Shown here: positions 7,822 to 16,686 of the stretch, in pieces
How positions within the stretch are numbered: position 1 is the first letter of the stretch
How the letters are laid out: each line of letters opens with the position of its first letter
Assembly (NCBI RefSeq): GCF_000185905.1
Contig: NC_014923.1
Span: 1,054,001-1,118,000, forward strand
Direction: 5' to 3'
DNA: 64,000 nt
Source: Mesorhizobium ciceri biovar biserrulae WSM1271
GTDB lineage: Bacteria; Pseudomonadota; Alphaproteobacteria; Rhizobiales; Rhizobiaceae
Program-made: the position numbers and the translations under genes
Notes under the pieces: model-generated
The model's database searches: none
Seen by the model: only the letters and a program-made list of their open reading frames with translations
Told to the model about the DNA's origin: nothing

Positions 7822-9030
7822 ATGAGCGGCGCCAACTTCATCCTGTTGATCAATCTGTCGGTTGCCGGCCTGCTGGCGGCCTGCTTCATGGCGGTCGCCT
7901 TCCACGATGTCGGCCGGGCGCCGGCGCGCTGGCTGGCATTTGGCTATCTGCTGGGCATGGCCTATTCGGCCATCGAATTCTCCATTCCCGCTTTTGCCGA
8001 CGCGCGGCTCCCGGTCGTTGCCGCCTTCGCGGTCTTCCTTGCCGCCACCATTGCGTTCAATGGCGGGCTTGCCCGCAAATACGGCGTGGCGCCGCCCTGG
8101 AAGGCGATGCTGTTTTTCCTGTTGGCCACCACCATAGCTGTGTATTTCGTACAGGACCTGCCCCGCCAGTCGCTGATCCGCATCATGGCCTACCAGCTTC
8201 CCTATGCGGTCATGCAGTTCATCGGGCTGGCCATCGTCTGGTCATCGAGGCAAAAGCTTGACCGTCTCGATCGCATATTGATGGCCGTGCTGGCGGCGAG
8301 CGGCCTGCAGTTTGCCTCCAAGCCATTCATCGCCCATGCGCTCGGCGGCTGGGGCGCCAATCCGCAAGCCTATCTGCAAAGCAACTACGCGCTGGTGTCG
8401 CAATCGCTCGGCACTGTCTTTGCGCTGGCGCTGGCGCTGCTGATGCTGGCCATCCTGGTTCGCGACGTGCTTGCCGAAGTGACGTCGAAGTCGGAGACGG
8501 ACACGCTTTCGCGCCTGCTCAATCGCGGCGGCTTCACCCGCCATGCCGAACTGGCGGTGCTTGGCGCCCTGCGGCAAGGCGTGCCGGTCGCGCTGGTCAT
8601 AGCCGATCTCGATCATTTCAAGAGCGTCAACGACAGCTTCGGCCATGCGTCCGGCGACCGGGTGATCGAGACTTTTGCAGGCTTCCTGCGTGAAGCCGCC
8701 GCCGCGCATCACGTTGCCGGCCGCATTGGCGGCGAGGAGTTCGCCATCATCCTGCCGGGAACCAACCTTGCCGCGGCGCGGCTGTTCGCCGAGGGGACGC
8801 GCAGCGCCTTCGGCGCGCTGCCCATAGACGGACTGCCGGCTGACAACCGCTGCACCGCGAGCTTCGGCGTCGCCGAACTCCATGCGAGCGAAGACTTTGC
8901 CGATCTGATGCGGCGGGCCGACCAGGCGCTCTATCAGGCGAAGAATGCCGGGCGCGATTGCGTGCGCGTCTCCGTCGGGCCTGCCGGCAACTGGTCGTCA
9001 GCCGGAACGGAAGCTAACGGCAGGGGCTGA
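7822..9030 (+). CDS. Membrane-bound diguanylate cyclase (GGDEF), paralogue of the preceding gene
   Basis: This protein of about 402 aa has an N-terminal membrane region of several helices (residues 1-215) and a GGDEF domain with LNRGGFTRH, DLDHFKSVNDSFGHASGDRVIETF and an intact GRIGGEEFAIILP. It also lacks an RxxD I-site. I place the start at ATG 7822, which has CGGGAG just upstream; GTG 7810 in the same frame is an alternative. It follows the first cyclase by about 75 bases in the same direction, which suggests tandem duplication. Its last 17 bases overlap the convergent gene downstream. Confidence 0.85.
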   Translation: MSGANFILLINLSVAGLLAACFMAVAFHDVGRAPARWLAFGYLLGMAYSAIEFSIPAFADARLPVVAAFAVFLAATIAFNGGLARKYGVAPPWKAMLFFLLATTIAVYFVQDLPRQSLIRIMAYQLPYAVMQFIGLAIVWSSRQKLDRLDRILMAVLAASGLQFASKPFIAHALGGWGANPQAYLQSNYALVSQSLGTVFALALALLMLAILVRDVLAEVTSKSETDTLSRLLNRGGFTRHAELAVLGALRQGVPVALVIADLDHFKSVNDSFGHASGDRVIETFAGFLREAAAAHHVAGRIGGEEFAIILPGTNLAAARLFAEGTRSAFGALPIDGLPADNRCTASFGVAELHASEDFADLMRRADQALYQAKNAGRDCVRVSVGPAGNWSSAGTEANGRG

Positions 9031-9376
9031 GTTCGGGCATCTCGCCGTCGGAGAGGCCGTACATATAGGAGCGGCCCTTCACCAGCACCGGCGGCCGGTA
9101 GCAATCGCTATAACCGCCGATTTCGTCGGCTTCGTTCTCGTAGATCACCTTGGGCTGGCCGGCGCTGGTGTAGTCGGAGAGCTGCTTGGCCAGCCTGCCT
9201 TGGCCGACGATGATGCGCTTGTAGCCGGCGGCGCTGTCGACGACGAGGTTGCCGAAGGAATCGGCGTACACGCGATCCTGATGCCGTGCGCCGGCAAGCG
9301 CTGGCGCTGCAAGGCCGGCGACCGAGGCTGCCACGATGAGCGCCGCAAGGCGCGATTTGCCCGAATTCGAACGCAT
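9014..9376 (-). CDS. Small exported protein of unknown function
   Basis: The 120-aa product begins with a Sec signal peptide (SRLAALIVAASVAGLAAPALAGA, cleavage after about residue 28). The mature part of about 90 residues contains two cysteines (SDCYRPPV and the C-terminal SPCR) that could form a disulfide, and a repeated aromatic pattern (YADSFGNLVV, YKRIIVGQG, YENEADEIGGY). I do not recognise the family. A CtrA-like box lies 44 bases upstream of the start. It converges with and overlaps the end of the second diguanylate cyclase gene by 17 bases. Confidence 0.7.
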   Translation of the reverse strand: MRSNSGKSRLAALIVAASVAGLAAPALAGARHQDRVYADSFGNLVVDSAAGYKRIIVGQGRLAKQLSDYTSAGQPKVIYENEADEIGGYSDCYRPPVLVKGRSYMYGLSDGEMPELSPCR

Positions 9377-9419
9377 GGCGTCCTCCGTGTCTTGAGGGAA
9401 AGCCTCCTCGAATCAGAAA

Positions 9420-9435
9420 TTAACGGTTTCTTAAC
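9420..9435. promoter_or_regulatory. Candidate CtrA box (TTAA-N7-TTAAC)
   Basis: TTAACGGTTTCTTAAC matches the alphaproteobacterial CtrA full site TTAA-N7-TTAAC. A third TTAA follows six bases on. A related pair, TTAATATCCGTTAATATCCG, lies at 9486-9505. The site is in a 261-bp divergent intergenic region and could serve the exported-protein gene (start 9376) or the lipoprotein gene (start 9638). Confidence 0.5.
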
Positions 9436-9637
9436 CTTTGTTAAGAGGCCGGCGCGTTTGGCGGCGATGTCTCGGTAAACATGGTTAATATCCGTTAATA
9501 TCCGACTGGATGGAAAACCCGGTGGCCATCATTCGGCCATGCTTGGCCGCACCATCGCAGCGGCGTCCGCCTTGGCGTCGGGACGATATTGATCTGGACA
9601 AAGCATCGTGGCCGCTTGCCGCGCGGGAGGACAGCAT

Positions 9638-10066
9638 ATGGCGCTACGCCGGCCGATTTGGGTGTCCGTTTTCCCGTTGCTCGGTGTCGTCGCTGCCTGT
9701 GTGCCGCAAGACAGCGCGCCGAAGACAGCCAATACCGTCGTCGTCTCACCTGCGCCGGCCCAGCAGTCCGTCGCAGCCGCGGTGCCTCCGGCAGCTGCAA
9801 CCAAGATCATCACCGACCTTACCGCGCCGCGACCAGGCATAGGCACGGCCACCTATAGATGCGGCAACAACGGTATGATTTCCATCCAAAATCTAGGCAC
9901 GTCGTTGCGTGTGGTCGGGTCCGACGGCGCGACCGAGGAGTTTGCGGCGTCGCCTGCCAACCAGAGCAGCCGCTACCAGGCGGCCACGCATGACGCAATC
10001 GTGATCGACGGGCGCGAGGCGCTGGTGATGAAGAAGGGATCGACGCCGCAGACCTGCAAACGCTGA
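9638..10066 (+). CDS. Lipoprotein with MliC-type lysozyme-inhibitor domain
   Basis: From the ATG at 9638 (GGAGGA just upstream) the product is 142 aa, with a type II signal peptide ending in a lipobox (GVVAAC). A low-complexity Ala/Pro linker follows. The C-terminal 70 residues have the spacing of MliC/PliC c-type lysozyme inhibitors: TYRCGNNGMISIQ, VGSDGATEEF, SRYQAATHDAIVIDGREALVMKKG and the closing TCKR, with one cysteine near each end for a disulfide. An inhibitor role is inferred from fold resemblance. Confidence 0.65.
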   Translation: MALRRPIWVSVFPLLGVVAACVPQDSAPKTANTVVVSPAPAQQSVAAAVPPAAATKIITDLTAPRPGIGTATYRCGNNGMISIQNLGTSLRVVGSDGATEEFAASPANQSSRYQAATHDAIVIDGREALVMKKGSTPQTCKR

Positions 10067-10327
10067 CGCCAGTCTCACCACCGCTGGGCTCTGGGGCCAG
10101 ATATGTTGCACTGCAGCGATATCGAGCCGGCTTCAGGCCTTCCCGGCCTAATCGATTGAAGCCAAAGCCCGCCTTTTAGTCAGACTAAATTACGTTTTCG
10201 AAACGGTTTTCTGGCTTTGACGCGGTGCAAAAAGAGCATTAGAAACCGGCTGTCCGAAGTCGCAACCGGAAGCGGCAATGCCGCATTTCCACCTGAGGCT
10301 CCAGAGAGACGCCGAACTGGGGGAGCC
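10067..10327. promoter_or_regulatory. sdh upstream region with 15-bp palindrome
   Basis: The sequence TTTAGTCAGACTAAA at 10175-10189 is a perfect palindrome with a single central base, about 140 bases before the sdhC start. The TTTAG half-sites resemble the ends of the Irr iron-control element, and succinate dehydrogenase is rich in iron, but the inner bases differ from the ICE consensus. Nothing else in this stretch was identified. Confidence 0.4.
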
Positions 10328-10747
10328 ATGAGCAAATCACCAGCCACCCGCGAATTTGCCAGACGTGAACGGCCGATTTCGCCGCACCTCACCGTGTACC
10401 GGCCGCCGATCACCATGACGATGTCGATCATTCACCGCATCACCGGCGGCGCGCTGTATTTCGGCACGCTGCTGGTCGCCCTGTGGCTGATGGCGGCGGC
10501 AAGCTCGCAGGCGACCTTCGATTGGGCCAATTGGGCCTTCGGCACCTGGCTCGGCCGGATCATCCTGTTCGGCTACACCTGGGCGCTGATGCATCATATG
10601 CTGGGCGGCGTACGGCACCTCATCTGGGACACCGGCGCGGGCCTGGAAAAGCATACCGCCTCGAAGATCGCCTGGGCGACGCTGGCCGGCTCGATCCTGC
10701 TCACGCTGCTGATCTGGATCGCCGGCACCATGGCGCGGGGAGCTTGA
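10328..10747 (+). CDS. sdhC: Succinate dehydrogenase cytochrome b556 subunit
   Basis: SdhC anchors succinate dehydrogenase in the inner membrane and binds heme b and ubiquinone. The 139-aa protein carries the family signature RPISPHLTVYRPPITMTMSIIHRITG and, later, HHMLGGVRHLIWD with the histidines used for heme binding. Three transmembrane helices are evident. I chose ATG 10328, with GGGGGAG ahead of it, over an upstream in-frame start because homologues begin here. sdhD follows after two bases. Confidence 0.95.
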   Translation: MSKSPATREFARRERPISPHLTVYRPPITMTMSIIHRITGGALYFGTLLVALWLMAAASSQATFDWANWAFGTWLGRIILFGYTWALMHHMLGGVRHLIWDTGAGLEKHTASKIAWATLAGSILLTLLIWIAGTMARGA

Positions 10748-10749
10748 TC

Positions 10750-11145
10750 ATGAGCGGCAAAAACACCGACATGCGCACGCCGCTGGCGAGGGTCCGCGGC
10801 CTTGGCTCCGCCCGCGAGGGCACCGGGCATTTCTGGCGCCAGCGCCTGACCGCGATCGCCAACATCCCGCTGATCCTGTTCTTCGTCGGTTTCCTGATCG
10901 CGCTCAACGGCGCCGACCACGAGCATGTGCGGGCAGCCCTTGCCAACCCGTTCGTGGCGCTGGTGATGGCCCTGGTGCTCATCTCCGGTCTCACCCATAT
11001 GCGGATCGGCATGCAGGTGATCATCGAGGATTACGTGCATGGCGAAGGCATGAAGCTGGCGCTGATCGCGCTCAATACATTTTTCACCATAGCGGTCGGC
11101 GTCGCCTCGATCTTCGCCCTGCTCAAGCTGGCATTCGGAGGCTGA
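10750..11145 (+). CDS. sdhD: Succinate dehydrogenase membrane anchor subunit
   Basis: This 131-aa partner of SdhC has three membrane helices. The heme-ligand histidine region is [23 protein letters not shown]. The N-terminus has [30 protein letters not shown], typical of alphaproteobacterial SdhD. The ATG lies two bases after the sdhC stop, and the sdhA start follows one base after its stop, so the operon is tightly coupled. Confidence 0.94.
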   Translation: MSGKNTDMRTPLARVRGLGSAREGTGHFWRQRLTAIANIPLILFFVGFLIALNGADHEHVRAALANPFVALVMALVLISGLTHMRIGMQVIIEDYVHGEGMKLALIALNTFFTIAVGVASIFALLKLAFGG

Positions 11146-11146
11146 G

Positions 11147-12982
11147 TTGGCCAAGGACGCGAAACAAGCCAACACGGCAGGCTATACCTTTGTCGACCAC
11201 AAGTTCGACGTGGTGGTCGTTGGCGCCGGCGGCGCCGGCCTGCGCGCCACGCTCGGCATGGCCGAACAGGGGCTGCGCACCGCCTGCATCAGCAAGGTGT
11301 TCCCGACCCGCTCGCACACGGTGGCGGCGCAAGGCGGCATTGCCGCCTCGCTGTCCAACATGGGTCCCGATTCCTGGCAATGGCACATGTACGACACCGT
11401 CAAGGGCTCGGACTGGCTGGGCGATGTCGACGCCATGGAATATCTGGTGCGCGAGGCGCCGGCCGCGGTCTACGAGCTCGAACATTACGGCGTGCCGTTT
11501 TCGCGCACCGAAGAGGGCAAGATCTACCAGCGGCCGTTCGGCGGCCACATGATGAACTATGGCGAAGGTCCCCCCGTGCAGCGCACCTGTGCCGCCGCCG
11601 ACCGCACCGGGCATGCCATCCTGCATACGCTTTACGGCCAGTCGCTGAAGAACAATGCGCAGTTCTTCATCGAGTATTTCGCGCTCGACCTGATCATGGA
11701 GCCGGACGGCACCTGCACCGGTGTCGTCGCCTGGAACCTGGATGACGGCACCATCCACCGCTTCTCGGCCAAGATGGTGGTGCTGGCGACCGGCGGCTAT
11801 GGCCGCGCCTATTTCTCGGCCACCTCGGCGCACACCTGCACCGGCGACGGCGGCGGCATGGCCGCGCGTGCCGGCTTTCCGCTGCAGGACATGGAGTTCG
11901 TGCAATTCCACCCGACCGGCATCTATGGCGCCGGCTGCCTGATCACCGAGGGTGCGCGCGGCGAGGGCGGCTATCTCGTCAATTCCGAGGGCGAGCGCTT
12001 CATGGAGCGCTATGCGCCGTCAGCCAAGGACCTTGCCTCGCGCGACGTCGTCTCGCGCTGCATGACGCTGGAGATCCGCGAAGGCCGCGGCGTCGGCAAG
12101 AACAAGGACCACATCTTCCTGCATCTCGACCATCTCGATCCCGCCGTCCTGCATGAGCGGCTGCCAGGGATTTCGGAATCGGCCAAGATCTTTGCCGGTG
12201 TCGACCTGACCAAGGAGCCGATCCCGGTGCTGCCCACGGTCCACTACAATATGGGCGGCGTGCCGACCAATTACTGGGGCGAGGTGCTCAATCCGACGGC
12301 GCTCAATCCAGACCAGGTGTCGCCCGGATTGATGGCTGTCGGCGAAGCCGGCTGCGCCTCCGTGCACGGCGCCAACAGGCTCGGTTCGAATTCGTTGATC
12401 GATCTTGTGGTGTTCGGCCGCGCGGCGGCGATCCGCGCCGGCCAGGTCATCGACCGCAAGTCGGCGATCCCTTCGCCCAACGAAGCCTCGGTCGAAAAGA
12501 TCATGGACCGCTTCGACCGGCTGCGCCACGCCAACGGCTCGACGCCGACGGCGGTGCTGCGTGAAAAGATGCAGAAGGCGATGCAGGAAGACGCGGCCGT
12601 ATTCCGCACGCAGGAGTCGCTCGAAAATGGCTGTAAGCGCATTTCGCAGATCTGGGGCGAGTTGAAGGACATCAAAGTGTCCGACCGCTCGATGATCTGG
12701 AACTCCGATCTGGTCGAAACGCTGGAGCTCGAAAACCTGATGGCCAATGCCATCACCACGGTCTACAGCGCCGAGGCGCGCAAGGAGAGCCGTGGCGCGC
12801 ACGCACGCGAGGACTTTTCGGCGCGCGACGACGCGGTCTGGCGCAAGCATACGCTGGCCAGGCTGAGCGAAGACGGCAAGGTGGCCCTCTCCTACCGGCC
12901 GGTGCACACCGAGCCGCAGCTGGCTGAAAAGGGCGGCGGCATCAGCCTCGCCAAGATCGCGCCCAAGGCCAGAGTGTATTGA
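11147..12982 (+). CDS. sdhA: Succinate dehydrogenase flavoprotein subunit
   Basis: SdhA oxidises succinate to fumarate with covalently bound FAD. It has 611 aa, normal length. The dinucleotide fold is [21 protein letters not shown], and the FAD-linked histidine lies in [15 protein letters not shown]. Substrate residues are in [21 protein letters not shown] and [18 protein letters not shown]. The start is TTG, directly after the sdhD stop, and the following codons match homologues. Confidence 0.97.
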   Translation: MAKDAKQANTAGYTFVDHKFDVVVVGAGGAGLRATLGMAEQGLRTACISKVFPTRSHTVAAQGGIAASLSNMGPDSWQWHMYDTVKGSDWLGDVDAMEYLVREAPAAVYELEHYGVPFSRTEEGKIYQRPFGGHMMNYGEGPPVQRTCAAADRTGHAILHTLYGQSLKNNAQFFIEYFALDLIMEPDGTCTGVVAWNLDDGTIHRFSAKMVVLATGGYGRAYFSATSAHTCTGDGGGMAARAGFPLQDMEFVQFHPTGIYGAGCLITEGARGEGGYLVNSEGERFMERYAPSAKDLASRDVVSRCMTLEIREGRGVGKNKDHIFLHLDHLDPAVLHERLPGISESAKIFAGVDLTKEPIPVLPTVHYNMGGVPTNYWGEVLNPTALNPDQVSPGLMAVGEAGCASVHGANRLGSNSLIDLVVFGRAAAIRAGQVIDRKSAIPSPNEASVEKIMDRFDRLRHANGSTPTAVLREKMQKAMQEDAAVFRTQESLENGCKRISQIWGELKDIKVSDRSMIWNSDLVETLELENLMANAITTVYSAEARKESRGAHAREDFSARDDAVWRKHTLARLSEDGKVALSYRPVHTEPQLAEKGGGISLAKIAPKARVY

Positions 12983-12991
12983 GGATCGAAC

Positions 12992-13771
12992 ATGGTTGAA
13001 CTCACGCTCCCCAAGAATTCGCAGATCAAGCCGGGCAAGACCTGGCCGAAGCCGGAGGGCGCCACCAATCTGCGGGAATACCGCATCTATCGCTGGTCGC
13101 CGGACGACGACGAGAACCCGCGCATCGACACCTATTTCGTCGACATGGACGATTGCGGGCCGATGGTGCTCGACGCGCTGCTGTGGATCAAGAACAAGAT
13201 CGACCCGACGCTGACCTTGCGGCGTTCCTGCCGCGAAGGCATTTGCGGCTCCTGCGCCATGAACATCGACGGTTCCAACACGCTCGCCTGCACCAAGGGC
13301 TGCGACGACATTTCGGGCGCGGTAAAAGTCTACCCGCTGCCGCATATGCAGGTGGTCAAGGATCTAGTGCCCGACCTCACCAATTTCTACGCCCAGCACG
13401 CGTCGATCCAGCCCTGGCTGAAGACGGTGTCGCCGGAGCCGGCCAAGGAGTGGCTGCAGAGCCATGAGGACCGCGAGAAGCTCGACGGGCTCTATGAATG
13501 CATATTGTGCGCCTGCTGCTCGACCTCGTGCCCGAGCTATTGGTGGAACGGCGACCGCTATCTCGGCCCGGCAACGCTTCTGCAGGCCTATCGCTGGCTG
13601 ATCGATAGCCGCGACGAGGCCACCGGCGAGCGGCTCGACAATCTCGAAGACCCGTTCCGGCTCTATCGCTGCCACACCATCATGAACTGCGCGCAGACCT
13701 GCCCCAAAGGCCTCAACCCGGCCAAGGCGATCGCGGAGATCAAGAAGATGATGGTGGAGAGAAGGGTTTAG
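12992..13771 (+). CDS. sdhB: Succinate dehydrogenase iron-sulfur subunit
   Basis: SdhB passes electrons from FAD to ubiquinone through three clusters (259 aa). The 2Fe-2S ligands are in [16 protein letters not shown] with a later CTKGC. The 4Fe-4S and 3Fe-4S ligands are in [17 protein letters not shown] and [25 protein letters not shown] precedes the ATG, nine bases after sdhA. It is the last gene of the sdhCDAB operon. Confidence 0.97.
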   Translation: MVELTLPKNSQIKPGKTWPKPEGATNLREYRIYRWSPDDDENPRIDTYFVDMDDCGPMVLDALLWIKNKIDPTLTLRRSCREGICGSCAMNIDGSNTLACTKGCDDISGAVKVYPLPHMQVVKDLVPDLTNFYAQHASIQPWLKTVSPEPAKEWLQSHEDREKLDGLYECILCACCSTSCPSYWWNGDRYLGPATLLQAYRWLIDSRDEATGERLDNLEDPFRLYRCHTIMNCAQTCPKGLNPAKAIAEIKKMMVERRV

Positions 13772-13803
13772 GCGGTTGGTTGGTTGCCGGCGAGAGTAAT
13801 CCA

Positions 13804-14439
13804 ATGAGCGATGACCTTCCCATCCTTTCCCCTGTGGAAGCTCGCATTCTTGGCTGCCTGATCGAGAAGAAGGAGCTGACGCCGGATGTCTATCCGCTGA
13901 CGCTCAACGCGGCACTGGCTGCCGCCAACCAGAAGACGGCGCGCGAGCCGGTGATGGCGCTGGAGCAGAGCGAGGTGCACCGGGGGCTGAAGCTGCTCGA
14001 ACAAAAGGGGCTGGTGCGGCAGATGTTCGGTTCGCGTGTCGAGCGCTACGAGCACCAGATGGCGCAGCGCTTCTCGCTGACCACACCGCAGACCGCCTTG
14101 ATCGGCTTGCTGTTGCTGCGCGGGCCGCAGACGGCCCATGAATTGTCGGCGCGCACCGAGCGCATGGCACGGTTTTCGTCGATCGAAGATCTGCGCGCCG
14201 AGCTCGACATGCTGATCGGCCGCCGACCGCCACTCATCCAGGAAATCCCACGCGGACCGGGCCAGCGCGAGGAGCGTTACGTCCATCTGCTGAGCGGGAC
14301 TCCGCAGATCGCCCCCATCGCCATGCAGGCTGCGTCGGCTGCTTCATCTGCCTCCGGCCTCGAGGAGCGCGTCAGCGCCCTCGAGGAGGAGATTGCAATG
14401 TTACGCGCCCGCATCGACGCGCTGACCGGCGAGCGCTAG
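13804..14439 (+). CDS. YceH/DUF480 family protein
   Basis: This 211-aa protein of the YceH (DUF480) family contains tandem winged-helix folds. Family markers are [30 protein letters not shown]-like text at the N-terminus, then [16 protein letters not shown] and the second domain with [17 protein letters not shown]. The C-terminal 35 residues form a predicted coiled coil ([22 protein letters not shown]). The function is not established in the family. The ATG at 13804 follows sdhB by 32 bases. Confidence 0.85.
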   Translation: [211 protein letters not shown]

Positions 14440-14441
14440 GC

Positions 14442-14981
14442 TCACCTCCTCGAGTAAACGCCGCTCGCTTCGCCGTCGGGGTCGATCAGCCGCAACTGGT
14501 TGCCGTCCAGTTGCCAACGCAAGGAGACCGGCTTCAGGTCACCGGGCTTGAATTTCCAGAGGCCCGTGAGGTCGGGCCGGCAACCATTGACGGATTTGTA
14601 GGTTCCTGCCGTCGGCGTGAAAACCAGGGTCGAACCGCGCACGGAGGCCTTACCGGTTTTCAGGGTCAGCGACCGGACCTGACCGCAGCCGTCGACCAGA
14701 GACGATTGGAACAGCGCGTAATAGGTGCGCCCGTCAGCCCCGAAGGTAAAGGTGACGCTGCCGCCGCTGCCTGGATCGCAGTTGCTGAATGTGTCGCAAT
14801 AATTGCCGCTGGCAACTGCAAAACCCCACTTGCCGACAAGCGCTGCCGGCATCGCACCGAGGCGCGAGCGTGTCGTCGGTCCCTTGCCCTGGCCGTAAGC
14901 GCCGCCGGCGCTGAAGGCCAGCCAGCCGGCAAGCCCGACAAGTGCCGCCCGGCAGGCGTGGTGTGACGAGGCCCTCAACAT
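14442..14981 (-). CDS. Exported protein of unknown function
   Basis: The 179-aa product starts MLRASSHHACRAALVGLAG and has a signal peptide ending near AYGQ. The mature part begins with GKWGFAVASGNYCDTFSNCDPG, then beta-rich text with FTFGADGRTYYALF, LVFTPTAGTYKSVNGC and LRLIDPDGEASGVY, reminiscent of small lipocalin-like or DUF-type periplasmic domains, with four cysteines. I cannot name the family. Its start overlaps the stop of the lipoprotein gene by seven bases, so the two are co-translated. Confidence 0.7.
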   Translation of the reverse strand: MLRASSHHACRAALVGLAGWLAFSAGGAYGQGKGPTTRSRLGAMPAALVGKWGFAVASGNYCDTFSNCDPGSGGSVTFTFGADGRTYYALFQSSLVDGCGQVRSLTLKTGKASVRGSTLVFTPTAGTYKSVNGCRPDLTGLWKFKPGDLKPVSLRWQLDGNQLRLIDPDGEASGVYSRR

Positions 14982-15328
14982 CCTTTGCTCGCAACAAGCT
15001 GCCGGAGATAGACAAGCCGCGTGCCGATGACATTGTTGACGATCGCCGTCTTGCCGGCCGGCGCCATGCCGCCGTATTTCTTGACCGACGGCCCATGATT
15101 CTTCGCCTCTTCGTAACCTGCCATCAATTGCCGCAGATCCGCACAGGACATCGAGGCGTACTTCGCCTGCTCCTGCGGGCTGATGACGCTCGATTGCGCC
15201 ATGCCGGCGGAGTTGGCCGCCGCCATGCCGGCCATGCCGACGACCGCAGAAACCGGGTTGATGCCGACGCAGCCCGATAGGCCGAGGCACAGGACCGGTG
15301 CCGCCAGGACTGTATGCCGGACGCTCAT
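14975..15328 (-). CDS. Small lipoprotein of unknown function
   Basis: This 117-aa product has a lipoprotein signal peptide (MSVRHTVLAAPVLCLGLSGC, lipobox LSGC). It then has a Gly/Ala/Met-rich stretch (VGMAGMAAANSAGMAQ) and a helical region, SPQEQAKYASMSCADLRQLMAGYEE. The start at 15328 shares an ATGA overlap with a 48-aa ORF upstream, and its stop overlaps the start of the exported-protein gene downstream. The three ORFs look like one operon. The function is unknown. Confidence 0.72.
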   Translation of the reverse strand: MSVRHTVLAAPVLCLGLSGCVGINPVSAVVGMAGMAAANSAGMAQSSVISPQEQAKYASMSCADLRQLMAGYEEAKNHGPSVKKYGGMAPAGKTAIVNNVIGTRLVYLRQLVASKGC

Positions 15329-15471
15329 GGCCGACGCTCCCCACACGGCCGCTTCGGATCGCGATGGTCGGCGACGGTTCCGCCGAGAGCGATGGACAAC
15401 AGATAGACGCGTGGATTGAAGCCTGCCGAGGCGAGCCCCGACAGTGTCCTGAACAATTGCAAATGATACAT
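15325..15471 (-). CDS. Candidate 48-aa small protein, first gene of a three-gene operon
   Basis: The ORF begins at ATG 15471-15469 behind a strong GGGGG ribosome-binding sequence and ends in an ATGA overlap with the lipoprotein start. The peptide starts MYHLQLFRTLSGLASAGFN, continues PRVYLLSIALGG and ends basic (DHRDPKRPCGERRP). No family is recognised. The translational coupling is the main support. It may be a leader peptide that only promotes translation of the lipoprotein. Confidence 0.45.
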   Translation of the reverse strand: MYHLQLFRTLSGLASAGFNPRVYLLSIALGGTVADHRDPKRPCGERRP

Positions 15472-15652
15472 CGAACCCCCTTGTGGCTGTTTGCGATGCG
15501 CTTCCTGATCGGAAACGCGCTGCAAACTAGGTCCGGCAAAAGCGGGCAGCTTGGACGCAGCGGCCCTAAAAACGGCCCAAACGGCCCTGTATTGACGTTT
15601 TCGGAGGCGCGGCGCATATCACGCCGCTTCCAATTGACCTGAGGCATGGGGG

Positions 15653-16624
15653 ATGCCGGTGACGGCGACGATGGGGCCAACCGCCTCGTTCCGACTGATG
15701 ACGGACGCGCTTCCGGAGCGGGATCGCGTCGAGGTCATGCGCGAGGTCTATGGCCGCACGGTGCTCAAGGTCGATCTCGATCCACTCGGCCCGACGCATG
15801 TCGATATGCAGGTGCGCGCGTTGCCTGGCCTCGGCATCGCCACGGGCACGTGTTCGGAATTCCGCGTCCATCATTCGACGTCGCTGATCGACAGCGACGA
15901 TCTCGTCCTCCTGGTCGCCCTCGATGGCGCAAGCGTGATGAAGCATCGCGGCCGCGAGGAGCCGGTCGGCAACGGCCAGGCGCTGATGATGAGCGGCGAG
16001 GAGGTCGGCCTCAATGTCATCCAGCCAGGCGGTCTTCGCTTCGTCAATATGAGCTTCTCGCTCAAGGCACTGTCACCGCTGATCGGCGACCCGGCCCCGG
16101 CGCTGATGCAGCCGCTGCCAACCTCCGGCGGGGCGATGCGGCTGCTGCTCGACTATGTCAGGTCGATCCAGGATGCCGGCGACGTGCTGACCCCGGAGGC
16201 CTGGCATCTGGCGACGACGCATATTTTCGATCTCGTCGCTCTGGCCATGGGTGCCACCCGAGACGCGGCAGAAATCGCCCGGGGCCGAGGCGTGCGCGTG
16301 GCGCGGCTGCGTGCCATCAAGGCCGAAATAACAGCCCATGGCGGCGACCTGTCGGCCGAAGACATCGCCCGCCGTCACCGCCTTTCGGCCCGCTACATCA
16401 GAAAACTGTTCGAGAGCGAAGGCACGTCGCTGTCGGATTTCATGCTGTGCCAGCGCCTGTTGCGCGCGCATCGGATGCTCAGCAATCCTCGTCATGCCGG
16501 ACGCAGCATCACGGCGATCGCCTTCGAGGCAGGCTTCAACGACCTCTCCTATTTCAACCGGGCGTTCCGGCGGCGCTACGGCGCGACGCCATCGGATGTG
16601 CGGGCGGCCGCGTTGAAGGGCTGA
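15653..16624 (+). CDS. AraC-family transcriptional regulator
   Basis: This 323-aa regulator has an AraC-ligand-binding-like N-terminal cupin region (about residues 20-190) and a C-terminal AraC/XylS DNA-binding domain with two helix-turn-helix units: LSAEDIARRHRLSARYIRKLFESEGTSLSDF and SITAIAFEAGFNDLSYFNRAFRRRYGATPSDVR. GGGGG precedes the ATG. It is divergent from the small-ORF/lipoprotein operon, with 181 bases between them, and may control it. The effector is unknown. Confidence 0.88.
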   Translation: MPVTATMGPTASFRLMTDALPERDRVEVMREVYGRTVLKVDLDPLGPTHVDMQVRALPGLGIATGTCSEFRVHHSTSLIDSDDLVLLVALDGASVMKHRGREEPVGNGQALMMSGEEVGLNVIQPGGLRFVNMSFSLKALSPLIGDPAPALMQPLPTSGGAMRLLLDYVRSIQDAGDVLTPEAWHLATTHIFDLVALAMGATRDAAEIARGRGVRVARLRAIKAEITAHGGDLSAEDIARRHRLSARYIRKLFESEGTSLSDFMLCQRLLRAHRMLSNPRHAGRSITAIAFEAGFNDLSYFNRAFRRRYGATPSDVRAAALKG

Positions 16625-16686
16625 CCGCAAACGAAAACGCCGGCCCAAGGGCCAGCGGTTTCTGGATGAATTTGCCGTTCGGGCCT

